Assembly (NCBI GenBank): GCA_904420235.1
Contig: CAJFUS010000184.1
Location: 1-15,548, forward strand
Length of the DNA stretch: 15,548 nt
Origin: Candidatus Neoanaerotignum tabaqchaliae
Lineage (GTDB): Bacteria; Bacillota; Clostridia; Lachnospirales; Anaerotignaceae
Direction: 5' to 3'
The notes under the pieces were generated by a model. The model was not told the DNA's origin. It saw nothing but the letters and a program-made list of their open reading frames with translations, and searched no databases. Position numbers and translations under genes: made by a program. This document shows, in pieces, positions 15,510 to 15,548 of the stretch (positions are counted from its first letter, which is position 1; each line of letters begins with the position of its first letter).

Positions 15510-15532
15510 AAACTTATCAGTTTGGAGGTTTA
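15486..15532 (+). promoter_or_regulatory. Hairpin enclosing the ribosome binding site of the putative transposase
   Basis: Arms 15486-15502 and 15516-15532 form 17 continuous base pairs with a single T-G wobble (15493/15525) and a 13-nt loop. The ribosome binding site GGAGG (15524-15528) is fully inside the right arm, 8 nt before the ATG at 15537. In an RNA that contains both arms, translation should be blocked. Confidence 0.75.
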
Positions 15533-15536
15533 TTTT

Positions 15537-15548
15537 ATGGCAAGAAAA
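15537..15548 (+). CDS. Start of a probable transposase gene, four codons only
   Basis: An ATG preceded by GGAGG (15524-15528) opens a frame reading MARK to the end of the window. Several IS256-family transposases of firmicutes start with MARKK, as I recall, and the upstream sequence looks like an IS end, so a transposase is the best guess. Four residues cannot prove it; any gene starting MARK would look the same. Confidence 0.45.

Larger units (their letters stand above)
15465..15548 (+). mobile_element. Putative left end of an insertion sequence (IS256-like), cut by the window edge
   Basis: About 80 nt after sbcC the sequence changes to GGGAGTATCCC followed by AAAGTTTGTGTAAACC, which resembles terminal inverted repeats of IS256-family elements (these usually contain TTGTGTAAA). 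A small ORF start with a strong ribosome binding site follows at once, as in an IS. The right end, the target duplication and nearly all the transposase are outside the window, so the family call is from recollection of typical ends and the first residues only. Confidence 0.5.

Noticed and set aside
1..15548. CRISPR arrays, tRNA or rRNA genes, phage or toxin-antitoxin modules
   Set aside because: No regularly spaced direct repeats, cloverleaf-like sequences or recognisable proteins of these kinds were seen on either strand.

Overview
The window is chromosomal DNA of an endospore-forming, low-GC Gram-positive bacterium, most likely a member of the Clostridia. The evidence is the end of a sigma-G gene and a complete spoIIAA-spoIIAB-sigF operon, strong GGAGG-type ribosome binding sites, AT-rich intergenic DNA and heavy use of AGA/AGG and ATA codons. 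I cannot name a genus from the sequence alone. Almost all genes are on the plus strand; the only complete minus-strand gene is the Na+/H+ antiporter.

Layout. (1) 1-420: the 3' part of sigG, the late forespore sigma factor. (2) 436-1555: a two-gene metabolic unit (MaoC-like hydratase and isochorismatase-family hydrolase) with its own good sigma-A promoter and a terminator. (3) 1580-3158: the spoIIA operon behind a good sigma-H-like promoter. It encodes sigma-F with its anti-sigma factor and anti-anti-sigma factor. (4) 3193-9498: a second operon of zapA with a very long coiled coil, a U32-family (RlhA-like) protein, a SEDS peptidoglycan polymerase and a class B PBP, closed by a strong terminator. 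The SEDS/PBP pair resembles the RodA-PbpA pair of Actinobacteria. (5) 9499-9835: a gene-free convergent spacer with hairpins. (6) 9836-11323, minus strand: an NhaC-family antiporter, divergent from (7) 11508-15385: sbcD-sbcC, the Mre11/Rad50-type nuclease that processes DNA ends and hairpins. (8) From about 15465 to the end: what looks like the left end of an insertion sequence, cut off after four codons of its putative transposase.

How the genes fit together. Sigma-F and sigma-G are the consecutive forespore sigma factors. SpoIIAB binds and inhibits sigma-F, and dephosphorylated SpoIIAA releases it. The zapA-to-PBP operon combines Z-ring regulation with septal or lateral wall synthesis. SbcCD is a repair complex, with ATG/TGA overlap of its two genes indicating coupled translation.

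The most interesting signal is at the right edge. A 17-bp hairpin encloses the ribosome binding site of the putative transposase. A candidate promoter has its -35 just before the left arm and its -10 in the loop, so transcription would start right at the beginning of the right arm. Transcripts made inside the element would therefore leave the ribosome binding site open, while read-through from sbcDC would fold it shut. This is the arrangement known for IS10/IS50-type protection against outside transcription. The rest of the window is mainly conserved, ordinary chromosomal genes; I see no CRISPR array, tRNA, rRNA or clear defence system.
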